A DNA stretch of 64,000 nt from Mycobacteroides sp. CBMA 271 (GTDB taxonomy: Bacteria; Actinomycetota; Actinomycetes; Mycobacteriales; Mycobacteriaceae). The notes beneath the pieces were generated by a model. That model saw only the letters and a program-made list of their open reading frames with translations. It was not told where the DNA came from and did not search any database. A program made the position numbers and the translations under genes. This document shows positions 33,700-44,729 of the stretch, in pieces (position 1 is the first letter of the stretch; each line of letters begins with the position of its first letter). The stretch lies in assembly GCF_009729205.1 (NCBI RefSeq), contig NZ_VTHB01000001.1, positions 620,001-684,000 on the forward strand, written 5' to 3'.

Positions 33700-34041
33700 C
33701 TATGCGGGCGAACTCGCCGGTTGGTCCTCGACCTTCCAATTGAAATAGATCTGCGAGCCCTGCACATCGGTTGTCGTGACCGTGACACCGATGGTCTTGC
33801 CGTCGCCATCAACAACCGTGCACCGCTGCGTCGCACCCTTCTCGCCACGCAACGCCCCCTCACACGTGGAGCTGGAGATCGTCACACCGGTCTTGTTGTG
33901 GATCCCGTCCTTGAGCCCTGCCTCCAGCTTCGATCGGGCGAGTTCGGTGGTCGACGACCCGAGACTGAAATGCGCCCCACACCCTGAGATCAACAGCCCG
34001 GCCAGCGTCAGCGCCGCCACGAGCGGCCGGTGAGTGCTCAT
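33700..34041 (-). CDS. DUF4333 lipoprotein (core-chromosome copy)
   Basis: A 113-residue lipoprotein with signal peptide and lipobox ISGC (Cys-21). The mature DUF4333 domain has the usual helix (RSKLEAGLKDGIHNKTG), the disulfide-type Cys pair (TCEGALRGEKGATQRCTVV) and the strand TVTTTDVQGSQIYFNWKV. It is a third relative of the two island lipoproteins at 2853-3536 and is closer to copy 1 of these around the GALRGEKGA segment. It lies downstream of the groEL1 terminator as its own unit. Function unknown. Confidence 0.85.
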   Translation of the reverse strand: MSTHRPLVAALTLAGLLISGCGAHFSLGSSTTELARSKLEAGLKDGIHNKTGVTISSSTCEGALRGEKGATQRCTVVDGDGKTIGVTVTTTDVQGSQIYFNWKVEDQPASSPA

Positions 34042-34067
34042 ATGCCTAGTAAACCTCCGGAGCGACG

Positions 34068-34103
34068 AAAACGCCCCAGGTCCGTACGGACCTGGGGCGT
34101 TTT
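34068..34103 (-). terminator. groEL1 terminator (bidirectional)
   Basis: A perfect palindrome of 18-bp arms, AAAACGCCCCAGGTCCGT and its complement, centred at 34085/34086, with T-runs on both strands. It lies 11 bases after the groEL1 stop and ends the groES-groEL1 operon; the T-run on the plus strand would also stop read-through from whiB3. Confidence 0.92.
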
Positions 34104-34114
34104 TGACGCGCTAT

Positions 34115-35743
<1,629 letters not shown>

Positions 35744-35762
35744 CTATTCGGCTATTGCGCAC

Positions 35763-35831
35763 CGAGAAGGCAGTCAGGCACAGATTCCGGTTCGATGTCG
35801 AACCTCGCATCTGCACCTTGCAGCCTTCTCG
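35763..35831 (-). other. Long hairpin in the groES-groEL1 gap (groEL1 side)
   Basis: CGAGAAGGC ... GCCTTCTCG form outer arms and GGTTCGATGTCGAACC (35789-35804) a perfect inner stem. With a few mismatches the whole 69 bases fold on themselves. It is just upstream of groEL1 and may set mRNA cleavage or stability, since unequal groES and groEL1 messages are known from mycobacteria. Confidence 0.6.
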
Positions 35832-35856
35832 CGGACAGGTCTGGGTAAAACGCGTG

Positions 35857-35899
35857 CCGCCCCGGAAATCGCCTGCAGCGCAGGTCGTTTCCGGGGCGG
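35857..35899 (-). other. Hairpin after groES (terminator or processing site)
   Basis: Perfect 12-bp arms CCGCCCCGGAAA / TTTCCGGGGCGG enclose a second 5-bp stem. It begins 11 bases after the groES stop. It could act as a partial terminator, giving more groES than groEL1 transcript, or protect the groES 3' end. Confidence 0.65.
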
Positions 35900-35909
35900 T
35901 CACACGGTA

Positions 35910-36209
35910 TTACTTGCTAACGACAGCCAGCACGTCGCGAGCCGACAGGATCAAGTACTCCTCGCCGTTGTACTTGATCTCGGTGCCGCCGTACTTGCTG
36001 TAGATGACGACATCGCCCTCGGACACGTCCAGTGGGATCCGCTTTTCGCCATCCTCATCCCAGCGGCCGGGGCCAACTGCGACGACGGTGCCTTCTTGCG
36101 GCTTCTCCTTGGCGGTGTCCGGGATGACCAGACCAGAAGCAGTCGTGGTCTCGGCCTCATTGGCCTGCACGAGGATCTTGTCCTCGAGTGGCTTGATGTT
36201 CACGGCCAC
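35910..36209 (-). CDS. groES: Co-chaperonin GroES (Hsp10)
   Basis: A 99-residue Gro[40 protein letters not shown], with the mobile loop, then [26 protein letters not shown]. It caps GroEL rings. The GTG at 36209 has a GGGA-type ribosome-binding site nearby and gives the family length; the frame back to 36272 is not conserved. A CIRCE element lies 136 bases upstream, so heat-shock control by HrcA is expected. Confidence 0.96.
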   Translation of the reverse strand: MAVNIKPLEDKILVQANEAETTTASGLVIPDTAKEKPQEGTVVAVGPGRWDEDGEKRIPLDVSEGDVVIYSKYGGTEIKYNGEEYLILSARDVLAVVSK

Positions 36210-36344
36210 AGTGATCCCTTTCCCTCTCAGGGTGGCTCGGCGGGCCTGATGCCCGTGAGCCCGGATTGTCAATGAATACTTCGGCGGCCGGATGAGTGCC
36301 GCGCCGTCGCCGCGGGTGCCGACACGACGTCAACCGATCGCCAT

Positions 36345-36371
36345 CTAGCACTCTATACATGAGAGTGCTAG
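36345..36371 (-). promoter_or_regulatory. CIRCE element (HrcA operator) of groES-groEL1
   Basis: CTAGCACTC - 9 bases - GAGTGCTAG is a perfect inverted repeat matching the CIRCE consensus TTAGCACTC-N9-GAGTGCTAA apart from the end base. It lies upstream of groES; HrcA binding here would repress the operon until heat shock. Confidence 0.95.
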
Positions 36372-36392
36372 TGCTCAAGGTTGGGTTATCTC

Positions 36393-36854
36393 CTACTCAC
36401 CCAGCGCACCCGGATCTATGAGCAGATGAGCTGATACATCACCGATCATCTCGACATTCACCCGGCGCGAACTGAAATGCCAGCCCTGCTCGTCGCGGCC
36501 GAAGGTGTCCAGGTATCGACCGACGACGATCGGCTGCAGCGGCAACTGGTCGGTGGCCTGGACCACGCAAAACGTCGACCGCGCCGAGGCAGTGCCATCA
36601 CCCATTACCTCGATGATCGGGTTGAGCACCAGGTGCCTGGTGCGCGGGGTGCCGCCCGCCTCCCGATAACGGCGGGTCGAGGTGAAGAAGAGCTTGGTAA
36701 TGGCCGAAGCGCCGGACACACTCCCCCGTTCCCCGCCGAATGAGCCGCGACCAAGGAGTTCCCCCACTCGATCGAAATCGCCCTCGTCCATCAGCTCGGC
36801 GTACCGATAGAGCAGATCGGTGATGGCCAATCGGTCCGCAAGGTCGCTCGTCAC
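36393..36854 (-). CDS. NTF2-like (SnoaL-type) protein
   Basis: A 153-residue protein with the NTF2-like fold, SnoaL_4 type: the starting helix [31 protein letters not shown], the central [28 protein letters not shown] and the final strand [15 protein letters not shown]. Such proteins are often small isomerases, dehydratases or hydroxylases or simple binding proteins; the substrate is unknown. The GTG at 36854 overlaps the tsaD stop by 4 bases, so it is the last gene of the alr-tsaD operon. Confidence 0.8.
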   Translation of the reverse strand: MTSDLADRLAITDLLYRYAELMDEGDFDRVGELLGRGSFGGERGSVSGASAITKLFFTSTRRYREAGGTPRTRHLVLNPIIEVMGDGTASARSTFCVVQATDQLPLQPIVVGRYLDTFGRDEQGWHFSSRRVNVEMIGDVSAHLLIDPGALGE

Positions 36855-37885
36855 CACACCTGCCCTTTCACGACGGGAAGTCCGGGGTCCGCGGCGGCCT
36901 GTAGCGAGGACGGCTGCGCACCCGCCGCCACCAGGTGCGCCGCGAAGGAGGCGATCATGGCGCCGTTGTCGGTGCACAACCGCAGCGGCGGCACCCGAAG
37001 CGTCACTCCCGCCGCGGCGCAGCGCTGCTCGGCAAGTTCACGAACGCGCGAGTTGGCGGCCACCCCGCCGGCGATCAACAGTGTCGACACCCCCAGGTCT
37101 GCGGCTGCCCGCACCGCCTTCATGGTCAGCACATCGGCGACGGATTCCTGAAAGCCGGCGGCCACATCCTCGGCGGAAAAATCGAGATCTTTGCCGTGCT
37201 TTTCCACATAGCGTGCGACGGCGGTCTTGAGACCGGAGAAGCTGAAACTGTGCCGGTCGTCGCGCGGCCCGGTCATACCGCGCGGGAACTTGACCGCTGA
37301 GGAATCACCTTGCTGCGCTAACTCATCGAGCACCTTGCCGCCCGGATATCCCAACCCCAGCAGCCGGGCCACCTTGTCGTACGCCTCTCCGGCGGCGTCA
37401 TCGACGGTGGCGCCGAGCTCCTCGATGGGCTCGGCCAGCGACCGCACGTGCAGCAGGCTGGTGTGCCCGCCCGAAACCAGCAGCGCCACACATTCGGGCA
37501 GCGGCCCGTTCTCATACACGTCGGCGGCGATGTGCCCGCCCAGGTGGTTCACGCCGTAGAACGGCACGCCCCAGGCCAGCGCCAGCCCCTTGGCTGCCGA
37601 GACCCCGACGAGGAGCGCACCCGCCAACCCGGGACCGATGGTCGCGGCGATCACGTCGGGCTTCTGCACCCCCGCGATGTCCAGCGCGCGCCGCGCGGTG
37701 ACGCCGAGCGCCTCCAGATGGGCGCGGGATGCGATCTCAGGCACCACCCCACCGAATCGCGCGTGTTCCTCGACGCTGGAGGCCACCTCGTCGGCCAACA
37801 GCACCACCGACCCGTCGGGGGTCAGTTCGGCGATGCCCACTCCGGTTTCGTCGCAGGAGCTTTCGATGGCGAGGATGACTGTCAT
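36851..37885 (-). CDS. tsaD: tRNA N6-adenosine threonylcarbamoyltransferase TsaD
   Basis: A 344-residue ASKHA-fold protein. It transfers threonylcarbamoyl from TC-AMP to A37 of ANN-decoding tRNAs (t6A), working with TsaB and TsaE. The motifs are [13 protein letters not shown] at the N-terminus, the metal-binding HxxxH (NHLGGHIAA), [12 protein letters not shown] and [15 protein letters not shown]. It is 12 bases downstream of rimI and shares the cluster with tsaB and tsaE. Confidence 0.97.
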   Translation of the reverse strand: MTVILAIESSCDETGVGIAELTPDGSVVLLADEVASSVEEHARFGGVVPEIASRAHLEALGVTARRALDIAGVQKPDVIAATIGPGLAGALLVGVSAAKGLALAWGVPFYGVNHLGGHIAADVYENGPLPECVALLVSGGHTSLLHVRSLAEPIEELGATVDDAAGEAYDKVARLLGLGYPGGKVLDELAQQGDSSAVKFPRGMTGPRDDRHSFSFSGLKTAVARYVEKHGKDLDFSAEDVAAGFQESVADVLTMKAVRAAADLGVSTLLIAGGVAANSRVRELAEQRCAAAGVTLRVPPLRLCTDNGAMIASFAAHLVAAGAQPSSLQAAADPGLPVVKGQVW

Positions 37886-37897
37886 GGCAGCATCACC

Positions 37898-38365
37898 CTA
37901 TTTCACGACGCCGTGCGCTGGGCGTTTCATGGTGAAGGCATCGGCGCCGCTGCCCGGGTAGTACCGCTTGCGCACGCCGACTGTCTCGAATCCTGTACCG
38001 CGGTACAGGGCGATCGCCGCGTCGTTGTCGGTGCGCACCTCCAGAAACACCGGCCCGGGATCTCGGTCGGCATGCGCGAGCAACGCGTCCAGTAGCCGTT
38101 GCCCGATGCCCTGTTTCTGATACGCGGGATCCACGCCGATGGTGTGGATCTCGTACTCGGGCTCACGATGACCTAACCGGGAGATGCCGCCATATCCGAC
38201 CAGCGTGCGTCCATCCCTGGCCGCCAGGTAGTGAAGATGCGAAGACTCCAGCTCGGCACGGAAAGCCGATTCCGGCCACGGATCGTCGCCTGCGAACAGG
38301 ATCGCCTCGAGCTCAGCGCACCGACGGGTATCGCGGCGACGCAGTGGCCCGAGCTCGACAGTCAT
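37898..38365 (-). CDS. rimI: Ribosomal protein S18-alanine N-acetyltransferase RimI
   Basis: A 155-residue GNAT enzyme that acetylates the N-terminal alanine of S18 (and possibly other proteins) with acetyl-CoA. It has RRRDTRRCAELEAILFAGDDPWPESAF at the start, the acetyl-CoA loop YQKQGIGQRLLDALLAHA and DNDAAIALYRGTGFETVGVRKRYY, the typical RimI end. It overlaps the tsaB stop by 4 bases, between tsaB and tsaD as is common in actinobacteria. Confidence 0.93.
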   Translation of the reverse strand: MTVELGPLRRRDTRRCAELEAILFAGDDPWPESAFRAELESSHLHYLAARDGRTLVGYGGISRLGHREPEYEIHTIGVDPAYQKQGIGQRLLDALLAHADRDPGPVFLEVRTDNDAAIALYRGTGFETVGVRKRYYPGSGADAFTMKRPAHGVVK

Positions 38366-38994
38366 CTACGAGGTTCTTTGGCGTCGGGCCGACGCAGATA
38401 CAGCGGAGTCAGTGGCCCCGGCGGATTGTTCCAGTCGGCGGCGAGCACCAGCCGCGACGGCGACGGATATTGACGATCAAGCACAGGGAGGCCGAAAAGT
38501 GCTGTGTGGTCCGGCGATCCGGCAATCTGAGTGAAGTCCTGCACCGGTACATCCGTGGGCGCATTCACCGCGGGGCCGCTGACGCGTACTCCGTCTCGGT
38601 ATCCGGCCCAGTAGACCTCGCGGCGGCGGGCATCGGTGACGACGAGGACGCTGCCGGGGGTGTCGTACCCGATGGCGTCCAGGGTGCACACCGGGTACAC
38701 CGCGATGTTCAGCGCCAAACCCATGGCCGATGCGGTCGCCATGCCCACCCGCAGCCCGGTGAACGGTCCGGGGCCACAGCCCACCACGATCGCATCGAGC
38801 TCGCCGACCGCGACACCAGCGTCAGCGCATGCCGCCCCGATATTCGGGGTGAGCGCCTCGGCATGTCCCCTGGCGCCCATGGTGATTCGTTCCGCGAGGG
38901 TCTGCACCGAATCGCTACCGTCATCGCCAACGGAACGCCGTACCAGGCCTGCCGTGATGGCGGGGGTGGCCGTGTCGAGAGCAAGTATCAACAT
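38362..38994 (-). CDS. tsaB: tRNA threonylcarbamoyladenosine biosynthesis protein TsaB
   Basis: A 210-residue ASKHA-fold partner of TsaD. It starts LILALDTATPAITAGLV and has the conserved LDAIVVGCGPGPFTGLRVGMATA. It stabilises TsaD but does not catalyse. The ATG shares its last base region with the tsaE stop (1-base overlap), and the 3' end overlaps rimI by 4 bases. Confidence 0.95.
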   Translation of the reverse strand: MLILALDTATPAITAGLVRRSVGDDGSDSVQTLAERITMGARGHAEALTPNIGAACADAGVAVGELDAIVVGCGPGPFTGLRVGMATASAMGLALNIAVYPVCTLDAIGYDTPGSVLVVTDARRREVYWAGYRDGVRVSGPAVNAPTDVPVQDFTQIAGSPDHTALFGLPVLDRQYPSPSRLVLAADWNNPPGPLTPLYLRRPDAKEPRR

Positions 38995-39461
38995 CAGGAC
39001 TCACGGCTCCAATGCCAGGTTGCGGTGCGCTCATCGGAATCGGCCGCACGCTCCAGCCGGATGTCCAGATGGTGTTCCGAAAGCCGCTCGGCAAGCCCCT
39101 CTCCCCATTCGACGACGACCACCGAATCGTCCAGATCGGTGTCCAAGTCCAACGAGTCGAGTTCACCGAGCAAGTCGGCACTCTGATGCGCCAGCAGGCG
39201 ATAGACGTCCACGTGCACCAGCGCGGGCGCACCCGGCTGCCTCGCCTCATGAACCCTTGCCAGCACGTATGACGGCGAAGTGATGGGACCCTCGACGTCC
39301 ATGCCGCGAGCAATCCCCTTGGTCAACGCGGTCTTTCCGGCGCCCAGCGGCCCACCGAGTACCACGACATCGCCCGCGGCGAGGTCGCGCCCGATCCGCT
39401 CTCCGAACTCCAGTGTGTCCTGCAGCGTCGGCAGCGCCACGCTTCCCAACTCATCGATCAC
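38994..39461 (-). CDS. tsaE: tRNA threonylcarbamoyladenosine biosynthesis ATPase TsaE
   Basis: A 155-residue ATPase that renews the TsaBD complex. It has Walker A at GGPLGAGKT (residues about 36-44), the conserved GPITSPSYVLARVHEARQ, and EWGEGLAERLSEHHLDIRL near the end. The GTG at 39461 overlaps the preceding hydrolase stop (GTGA) and gives the usual length; the frame upstream to 39686 is not conserved. Confidence 0.95.
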   Translation of the reverse strand: MIDELGSVALPTLQDTLEFGERIGRDLAAGDVVVLGGPLGAGKTALTKGIARGMDVEGPITSPSYVLARVHEARQPGAPALVHVDVYRLLAHQSADLLGELDSLDLDTDLDDSVVVVEWGEGLAERLSEHHLDIRLERAADSDERTATWHWSRES

Positions 39462-40549
39462 AGCCCGGTCCGATCGCGCAGACGCTGCTTGATGGCGGCG
39501 AAAAGTGTTGGGGTGGAGCGCATGACAAGCCGGTCGATGCCGTCGTTCACGATCTGCGGATGTTCCAGCTGCACCAGATGCCCCGATTCGCGCACCAGGA
39601 TCAGTTCGGTGTGCCCATTGATCCCCAATTGCTCTGCCATGGACTCCGATTCGGTCTGCGGGGTGAGCATGTCTGTGTCGCCACACACCACCAGGTTGGG
39701 CAGTGGCGCGATGGTCGATAGCGCCGCCGTCTCGTCGTGCTGCTCGAGCGCCCGCAGAAAATCCACGATGGTGGTGACGGGCGTCTGATGAATCATCTTC
39801 GCGCTGAACTTCACCAACGTAGGGCTCACCCGTTGCCCCCCGTAAGACGCGGCCTGCAGCACCGGCCCGACGAGTGATTTGACCGCGCCGCGGCCATGGT
39901 GGGCTGGACGCGGCGCGTAATGCACGGCCGCCCGCAGGACGCGCAGCGCCGGATTGCGCAGCCCCTCACCGATGCCCGCCTGCGAAAGTCCTTCGGCCGC
40001 GCTGGCGACCAGGCCAACACCCACTACCTTGCGGCCGTATTGCTCCGGGTGGAGTCCGGCGTGAGCCAGGATTGTCATGCCACCCATCGAGTGCCCCACC
40101 AAGACCACGTTGCCCCGGGGTACCAGCACCCGCAGCACCGACTCAAGGTCTTCGCCGAGCTGGCGGATGGTGCACGACTCCGATGTGGGTAGACCCGAGC
40201 GCCCATGTCCGCGTTGGTCATAGAACACCATGCGGACGGTGTCACCCCAACGACTCGCGAGTTCGCGACGCTGGAAATGAAAGGACGCCATCTGCAGGCA
40301 GAAGCCGTGCACAAACACGACGGTCAGCGGCGCGTTCGACGGGCCCACTTCTCGGACCGCCAGCGGCACACCGTCATCGGTCATCACGATGCTGCCGCGA
40401 TCGGTCTCTAAGAGGTCGAAGTTCTCGTTGCGATAAGGGTCCTCGAACGTGCGCCGCCCGATAGAGCGCGCGGTACCGACACCTGCCACCGCAACCACGG
40501 CGCCGAGCCCCGCGACACCGGCCAGCCAGGCGTTCGATTTATTACTCAA
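39458..40549 (-). CDS. Membrane-anchored alpha/beta hydrolase
   Basis: A 363-residue protein. An N-terminal hydrophobic segment (residues about 8-28, [19 protein letters not shown]) is likely an uncleaved anchor. The alpha/beta-hydrolase core has [16 protein letters not shown] (oxyanion loop), the nucleophile elbow LVGHSMGG, a later Asp in [12 protein letters not shown] and His in [11 protein letters not shown], completing Ser-Asp-His. Mycobacteria encode many such lipid or ester hydrolases; the substrate is unknown. It overlaps alr and tsaE by 4 bases each, a conserved operon place, which suggests a link to envelope or peptidoglycan synthesis, though that is inference. Confidence 0.85.
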   Translation of the reverse strand: MSNKSNAWLAGVAGLGAVVAVAGVGTARSIGRRTFEDPYRNENFDLLETDRGSIVMTDDGVPLAVREVGPSNAPLTVVFVHGFCLQMASFHFQRRELASRWGDTVRMVFYDQRGHGRSGLPTSESCTIRQLGEDLESVLRVLVPRGNVVLVGHSMGGMTILAHAGLHPEQYGRKVVGVGLVASAAEGLSQAGIGEGLRNPALRVLRAAVHYAPRPAHHGRGAVKSLVGPVLQAASYGGQRVSPTLVKFSAKMIHQTPVTTIVDFLRALEQHDETAALSTIAPLPNLVVCGDTDMLTPQTESESMAEQLGINGHTELILVRESGHLVQLEHPQIVNDGIDRLVMRSTPTLFAAIKQRLRDRTGL

Positions 40550-41805
40550 TGCTTAACGCTCTTCGCCCAAGTGCTCATCGCAGCACCGGATGGCTCCCGA
40601 TAGGTCCGCACGATTCTGCCCCGCGGACCGGTGACCACTTCATAAGCGATGGTGTCGAGCAGTTCTGCCCAGTCCTGCGCGGTGGGCTCCCCTGCAGTGC
40701 CCGGCCCGAACAACGTCGCAACGTCGCCGGGGCTGACCCCGGCCTCGTTGTCGCCCAGGTCGACCACGAACTGGTCCATACAGACACGTCCGATGTTTGG
40801 GTACCGTCGCCCACCGATCGCCACCTCGAAGCGGTTACCCAACCCGCGGGTCACCCCGTCGGCGTAACCGATCCCGATGAGCGCCGCGTTGGTGTCACGC
40901 GGCGCGGTCCACACGTGCCCGTACGAAACGCCTTCCCCGGCCCGTACCGGCTTCACCGACGACACCGCGCATGTCACCGACATCGCCGGGATTAAACCAA
41001 AGGATCGATCGCCCGGGCCGAATGCCGCCGACTCCACGGCTCCCGGCATCGGGTTGATGCCGTACACGGCGATACCCGGGCGCACCATGTCGTATCGGAC
41101 ATCTGGGCGGGTCAACGTGGCCGCCGAATTCGACAGGTGCGCCAATTCGTAACGCAACCCGACACTGCGCGCCAACTCGAGCGCCTCATCGAATCGGCGG
41201 ATCTGCATATCGATCGTGGGATTGCCCGGCTGATCGGCATACGCGAAATGAGACATGATGCCGCGCACCCGGATCGACTGCGCGGCCTGCGCCTTCGCCA
41301 ACGCCTCGAACAGATCGCGGGTGCACTCGGCGGGCACCCCGTTGCGATTGAGCCCGGTATCCACCTTGATGGCGGTGATCGCCTGGCGCCCCGTCGATTC
41401 CGCCGCCGCAAGCAGCTCACCCAGCTGCTCAACGGACGACACCGCGATCTCGATATCGGCGTTGAGCGCGGCGGCGTAGTCGGCACCCGGCGCGTGCAAC
41501 CACGCGAGCAGCGGCGCATCGATCCCGCCGGCGCGCACCTGCAGCGCCTCGCTGATGGTGGCGACACCAAGCTCGTCGGCGCCCGCCGCCAATGCGGTGC
41601 GGGCGGTCTGCACGGCACCGTGCCCGTAACCATTGGCCTTGACGACCACCATGAGCCGGGCCGGGCCGGCATGCTCGCGCAGCAGCCCGACGTTGTGCGC
41701 GATGGCCGTCAGATCGATGACAGCCTGGGCCGTGGTCTCCCCCATGTTCGGCGGGAGTCCGGCTGCTGTCTGCGTGGTCTTCGGGGTCGTCGTCACCGGC
41801 CCCAT
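40546..41805 (-). CDS. alr: Alanine racemase
   Basis: A 419-residue PLP enzyme making D-alanine for peptidoglycan. The PLP lysine is Lys-56 in [13 protein letters not shown]. Other marks are [31 protein letters not shown], the catalytic-Tyr segment EGVSYGHVW and [12 protein letters not shown]. The frame has a longer, poorly conserved N-terminus before [17 protein letters not shown]; a start at Met-21 is possible. It lies 49 bases downstream of gadB and leads the run through the hydrolase and tsa genes. D-cycloserine targets this enzyme. Confidence 0.95.
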   Translation of the reverse strand: MGPVTTTPKTTQTAAGLPPNMGETTAQAVIDLTAIAHNVGLLREHAGPARLMVVVKANGYGHGAVQTARTALAAGADELGVATISEALQVRAGGIDAPLLAWLHAPGADYAAALNADIEIAVSSVEQLGELLAAAESTGRQAITAIKVDTGLNRNGVPAECTRDLFEALAKAQAAQSIRVRGIMSHFAYADQPGNPTIDMQIRRFDEALELARSVGLRYELAHLSNSAATLTRPDVRYDMVRPGIAVYGINPMPGAVESAAFGPGDRSFGLIPAMSVTCAVSSVKPVRAGEGVSYGHVWTAPRDTNAALIGIGYADGVTRGLGNRFEVAIGGRRYPNIGRVCMDQFVVDLGDNEAGVSPGDVATLFGPGTAGEPTAQDWAELLDTIAYEVVTGPRGRIVRTYREPSGAAMSTWAKSVKH

Positions 41806-41854
41806 TGTCCCATCCGCATCAGATCCCCGAGTCGCTGCGCTCCAGCCCGCCGTA

Positions 41855-43285
41855 TCAGTGGGCGAACGGTTGCACCGCGTCGAAGTGCCCGTTCGGCTTC
41901 AGCTCGTCGAGGCCCTTCAATACGGTGATGAGGTCGTCGCGCAGCGCCCGCGCGAGGTCACTCGAGAATCCCTCACGTACCACCACCCGAAGCACCGCAA
42001 CATCGGTGACGTTCTCGGGCATCGTGTACGCCGGTACCTGCCAGCCGAAGGCCCGCAGCGAATGCGAGATGTCGAACTCGGTGTATGGGCGTTCGCCCTT
42101 GAGCCGGAACGAGACCACTGGGATCGCCGAGCCGTCGGTGATCACCTCGAAGTGTTCGCTCTTGCCCAGCTCATCGGCAAACCAGCGGGCGGTCTCCGAC
42201 AGGCAGCGCATCACCTGCGTGTATCCGCCGCGACCCAACCGCAGGAAGTTGTAGTACTGCCCCACCACTTGGTTACCCGCCCGCGAGAAGTTCAGGGTGA
42301 AGGTCGGCATGTCGCCCCCCAGGTAGTTGACCCGGAACACCAGATCTTCGGGCAGGTGTTCCTTGCCGCGCCAGACCACGAAGCCGATTCCGGGATAGGT
42401 CAGGCCGTACTTGTGCCCGCTAACGTTGATAGACACCACCCGCGGTAGCCGGAAGTCCCAGTGCATTTCAGGGTGCAGGAATGGCACCACGAAACCGCCG
42501 CTGGCGGCATCGACATGTACCGGGATATCGGGCTTGCCGGGTGTCGCGGCCAACGTATCCAGGGCGGCACAGATCTCGGCGATCGGCTCCAGCTCACCGG
42601 TGAACGTGGTCCCGAGGATGCCGACGACCCCGATGGTGTCCTCGTCTACCGCGTCGAGCACCTGTTCGGGCGTGATGACGTACCGCCCCTTCGCCATCGG
42701 CAGATACCGCGGCTCAACGTCGAAGTACCGGCAGAACTTCTCCCAGACCACCTGCACGTTGGAACCCATCACCAGGTTTGGTGTACGTCCCTTCCAGGCA
42801 GTGCCGTCGGAGCCACCGATCTTCGCGCGCCAGCGCCACTTCAGCGCCAGTCCGGCGAGCATCACCGCCTCACTCGATCCAATCGTCGACACCCCCACCG
42901 CCGACGACGGGTCCTCGGCCGAGAGGTCGTCGGCGTGGAACAGGTCGGCCACCATGGCCACACATCGCGACTCGATCGCGGCCGTCGCCGGATACTCGTC
43001 CTTGTCGATCATGTTCTTGTCGAATGTCTCGGCCATCAGCTTTTCGGCCTCGGGGTCCATCCACGTCGTCACGAAGGTCGCCAAGTTCAGGCGCGAACTG
43101 CCGTCGAGCATCAGCTCGTCGTGAATAAACCGGTAGGCGGCCTGCGGATCCATGGGCTCGTCCGGAAGGCGCAGGGCCGGGATGGGCGCGGTCGATAGCC
43201 GACCGGTGTAAGCGGGGCTGAACGAGGAGGCGTTGATCTTTCCGGCGTGCGCCGAAAGAGTGAACTGATCGCGGGGATTCGACAT
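41855..43285 (-). CDS. gadB: Glutamate decarboxylase
   Basis: A 476-residue PLP-dependent group II decarboxylase that turns glutamate into GABA and consumes a proton, aiding acid tolerance. Marks are [54 protein letters not shown], and the PLP lysine in [16 protein letters not shown]. The ATG at 43285 ([15 protein letters not shown]) is the family start; the frame to 43465 is not conserved. It is 10 bases downstream of the nnr gene and orthologous to Rv3432c. Confidence 0.96.
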   Translation of the reverse strand: MSNPRDQFTLSAHAGKINASSFSPAYTGRLSTAPIPALRLPDEPMDPQAAYRFIHDELMLDGSSRLNLATFVTTWMDPEAEKLMAETFDKNMIDKDEYPATAAIESRCVAMVADLFHADDLSAEDPSSAVGVSTIGSSEAVMLAGLALKWRWRAKIGGSDGTAWKGRTPNLVMGSNVQVVWEKFCRYFDVEPRYLPMAKGRYVITPEQVLDAVDEDTIGVVGILGTTFTGELEPIAEICAALDTLAATPGKPDIPVHVDAASGGFVVPFLHPEMHWDFRLPRVVSINVSGHKYGLTYPGIGFVVWRGKEHLPEDLVFRVNYLGGDMPTFTLNFSRAGNQVVGQYYNFLRLGRGGYTQVMRCLSETARWFADELGKSEHFEVITDGSAIPVVSFRLKGERPYTEFDISHSLRAFGWQVPAYTMPENVTDVAVLRVVVREGFSSDLARALRDDLITVLKGLDELKPNGHFDAVQPFAH

Positions 43286-43295
43286 ACCCCAATTG

Positions 43296-44729
43296 TCACC
43301 CGATATCGGCGATTGCCCACCGCAGATGCCCGAGAAGACGCGAAGCTGAGATGGGCGCGTACGCGGGCCCCGGGTCCGCGGCGGCCGCAGCTGCCGCACG
43401 GGCATGCACGAGGGCGCCCATCGCCGCGGCCCTATCCGCCGGAATTCCGGCGGCAAGCAGCGCACCGATCACCCCGGACAGCACATCGCCCGAACCCGCA
43501 GTCGCGGCCCACGATCCGAGTGCCCGGTTCACAAACACCGCGCCTTCTGGCTGGGCGATGACGGTGACGTTGCCCTTGAGGAGCACCGTGGCGCCCAGCC
43601 GCGCCGCCAGCGACCGCGCCGCAGCGATCCGATCGGGGCCGGGCGGCGCACCCATCAGTCTCTCGAATTCACCGGCGTGCGGCGTCAGCACCGTCGGTGC
43701 CTGACGCGACACTACAAGATCCGCCAATTCGCGGTGCTCGGCAAGAATCGTCAGGGCATCGGCGTCGACGAGGATGGGCAGTTCGGTCGACAGCACCTGC
43801 CTCAGGGTCTGTGCCTCGCGTTCACCGGTGCCATACCCGGGGCCGATCACCCAGGATTGCACGCGACCGGCAGCCTGCGCGCTCTGTGTCGCAATGGCTT
43901 CCGGCCAGTGCGAAACCACCTCGGCGGCAGCCGTTCCTGCGTACCGCACCATTCCGGACGTCGCGGCGACGGCGGCGCCGGTACACAGGATCGCAGCTCC
44001 AGGATAGGTCGCCGATCCCGCCAGCACGCCCGTCACACCTTGGGTGTACTTGTCGTCGGTCGGCCCGGGAATGGGCCAGCCCGCGGCCACATCGTCGGAC
44101 TCGAGTTCCCGAATGTTCGACGCGGGCAAGTCGAGTCCGATATCGATCAGCCTGAGGTCACCGCAATCGCCAAGGGCGTGAACGGTTTTGTAGCCGCCGA
44201 AGGTCACGGTGACCGCGGCCCGAAAGGCCTGTCCGTCGACCGCCCCGGTGCGGACGTCGACGCCGCTGGGGATGTCCACCGCGATCACCGGTATGCCCTC
44301 GGCGTTGATCTGCTCGGCAATCTCGGCGGCTCCCGGCCGCAACGGGCCGGTCCCGGAAATGCCCACAACACCGTCAAGAATCAGGTCGGTATCGTCGGGC
44401 ACCGCCGATACCACCCGTCCGCCGACCTTACGGAACGCCGTCAGGCCCTCCCGATGGGCCCGATCGGGATTGAGCAGCACCGCGCTGGCGGACACCCCAC
44501 GCCGTCGCAGGAATGTCAACGCCCACAAGGCGTCTCCCCCGTTGTCGCCAGAACCCACAATCGCACAGACACGTCTCCCGGCCACCACGCCCGCTCGCTG
44601 CGACAACTCGGCCGCGACCACTGCGGCCAGTCCGTAGGCCGCGCGCCGCATCAATGCCCCCTCGGGCAGGGAGTCCAGCAGCGGCGCCTCGGCCTGCCGG
44701 ATCTGTTCGGCGCCGTAGTAGTACCTCAC
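43296..44729 (-). CDS. nnr: Bifunctional NAD(P)H-hydrate repair enzyme Nnr
   Basis: About 477 residues. The N-terminal epimerase domain (NnrE, residues about 1-215) has AIVGSGDNGGDALWALTFLRRRG. The C-terminal ADP-dependent dehydratase (NnrD, ribokinase fold) has PGYGTGEREAQ, PTVLTPHAGEFERLMG, VLLKGNVTVIAQPEGAVFVN and GSGDVLSGVIGALLAAG. Together they repair damaged NADH/NADPH hydrates. The GTG at 44729 overlaps the stop of the preceding hydrolase gene. Orthologous to Rv3433c. Confidence 0.93.
   Translation of the reverse strand: MRYYYGAEQIRQAEAPLLDSLPEGALMRRAAYGLAAVVAAELSQRAGVVAGRRVCAIVGSGDNGGDALWALTFLRRRGVSASAVLLNPDRAHREGLTAFRKVGGRVVSAVPDDTDLILDGVVGISGTGPLRPGAAEIAEQINAEGIPVIAVDIPSGVDVRTGAVDGQAFRAAVTVTFGGYKTVHALGDCGDLRLIDIGLDLPASNIRELESDDVAAGWPIPGPTDDKYTQGVTGVLAGSATYPGAAILCTGAAVAATSGMVRYAGTAAAEVVSHWPEAIATQSAQAAGRVQSWVIGPGYGTGEREAQTLRQVLSTELPILVDADALTILAEHRELADLVVSRQAPTVLTPHAGEFERLMGAPPGPDRIAAARSLAARLGATVLLKGNVTVIAQPEGAVFVNRALGSWAATAGSGDVLSGVIGALLAAGIPADRAAAMGALVHARAAAAAAADPGPAYAPISASRLLGHLRWAIADIG

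Noticed and set aside
35789..35804. GGTTCGATGTCGAACC as a LexA site
   Set aside because: Half-sites are in the inverse order to the SOS consensus; it is better read as the inner stem of an intergenic hairpin.
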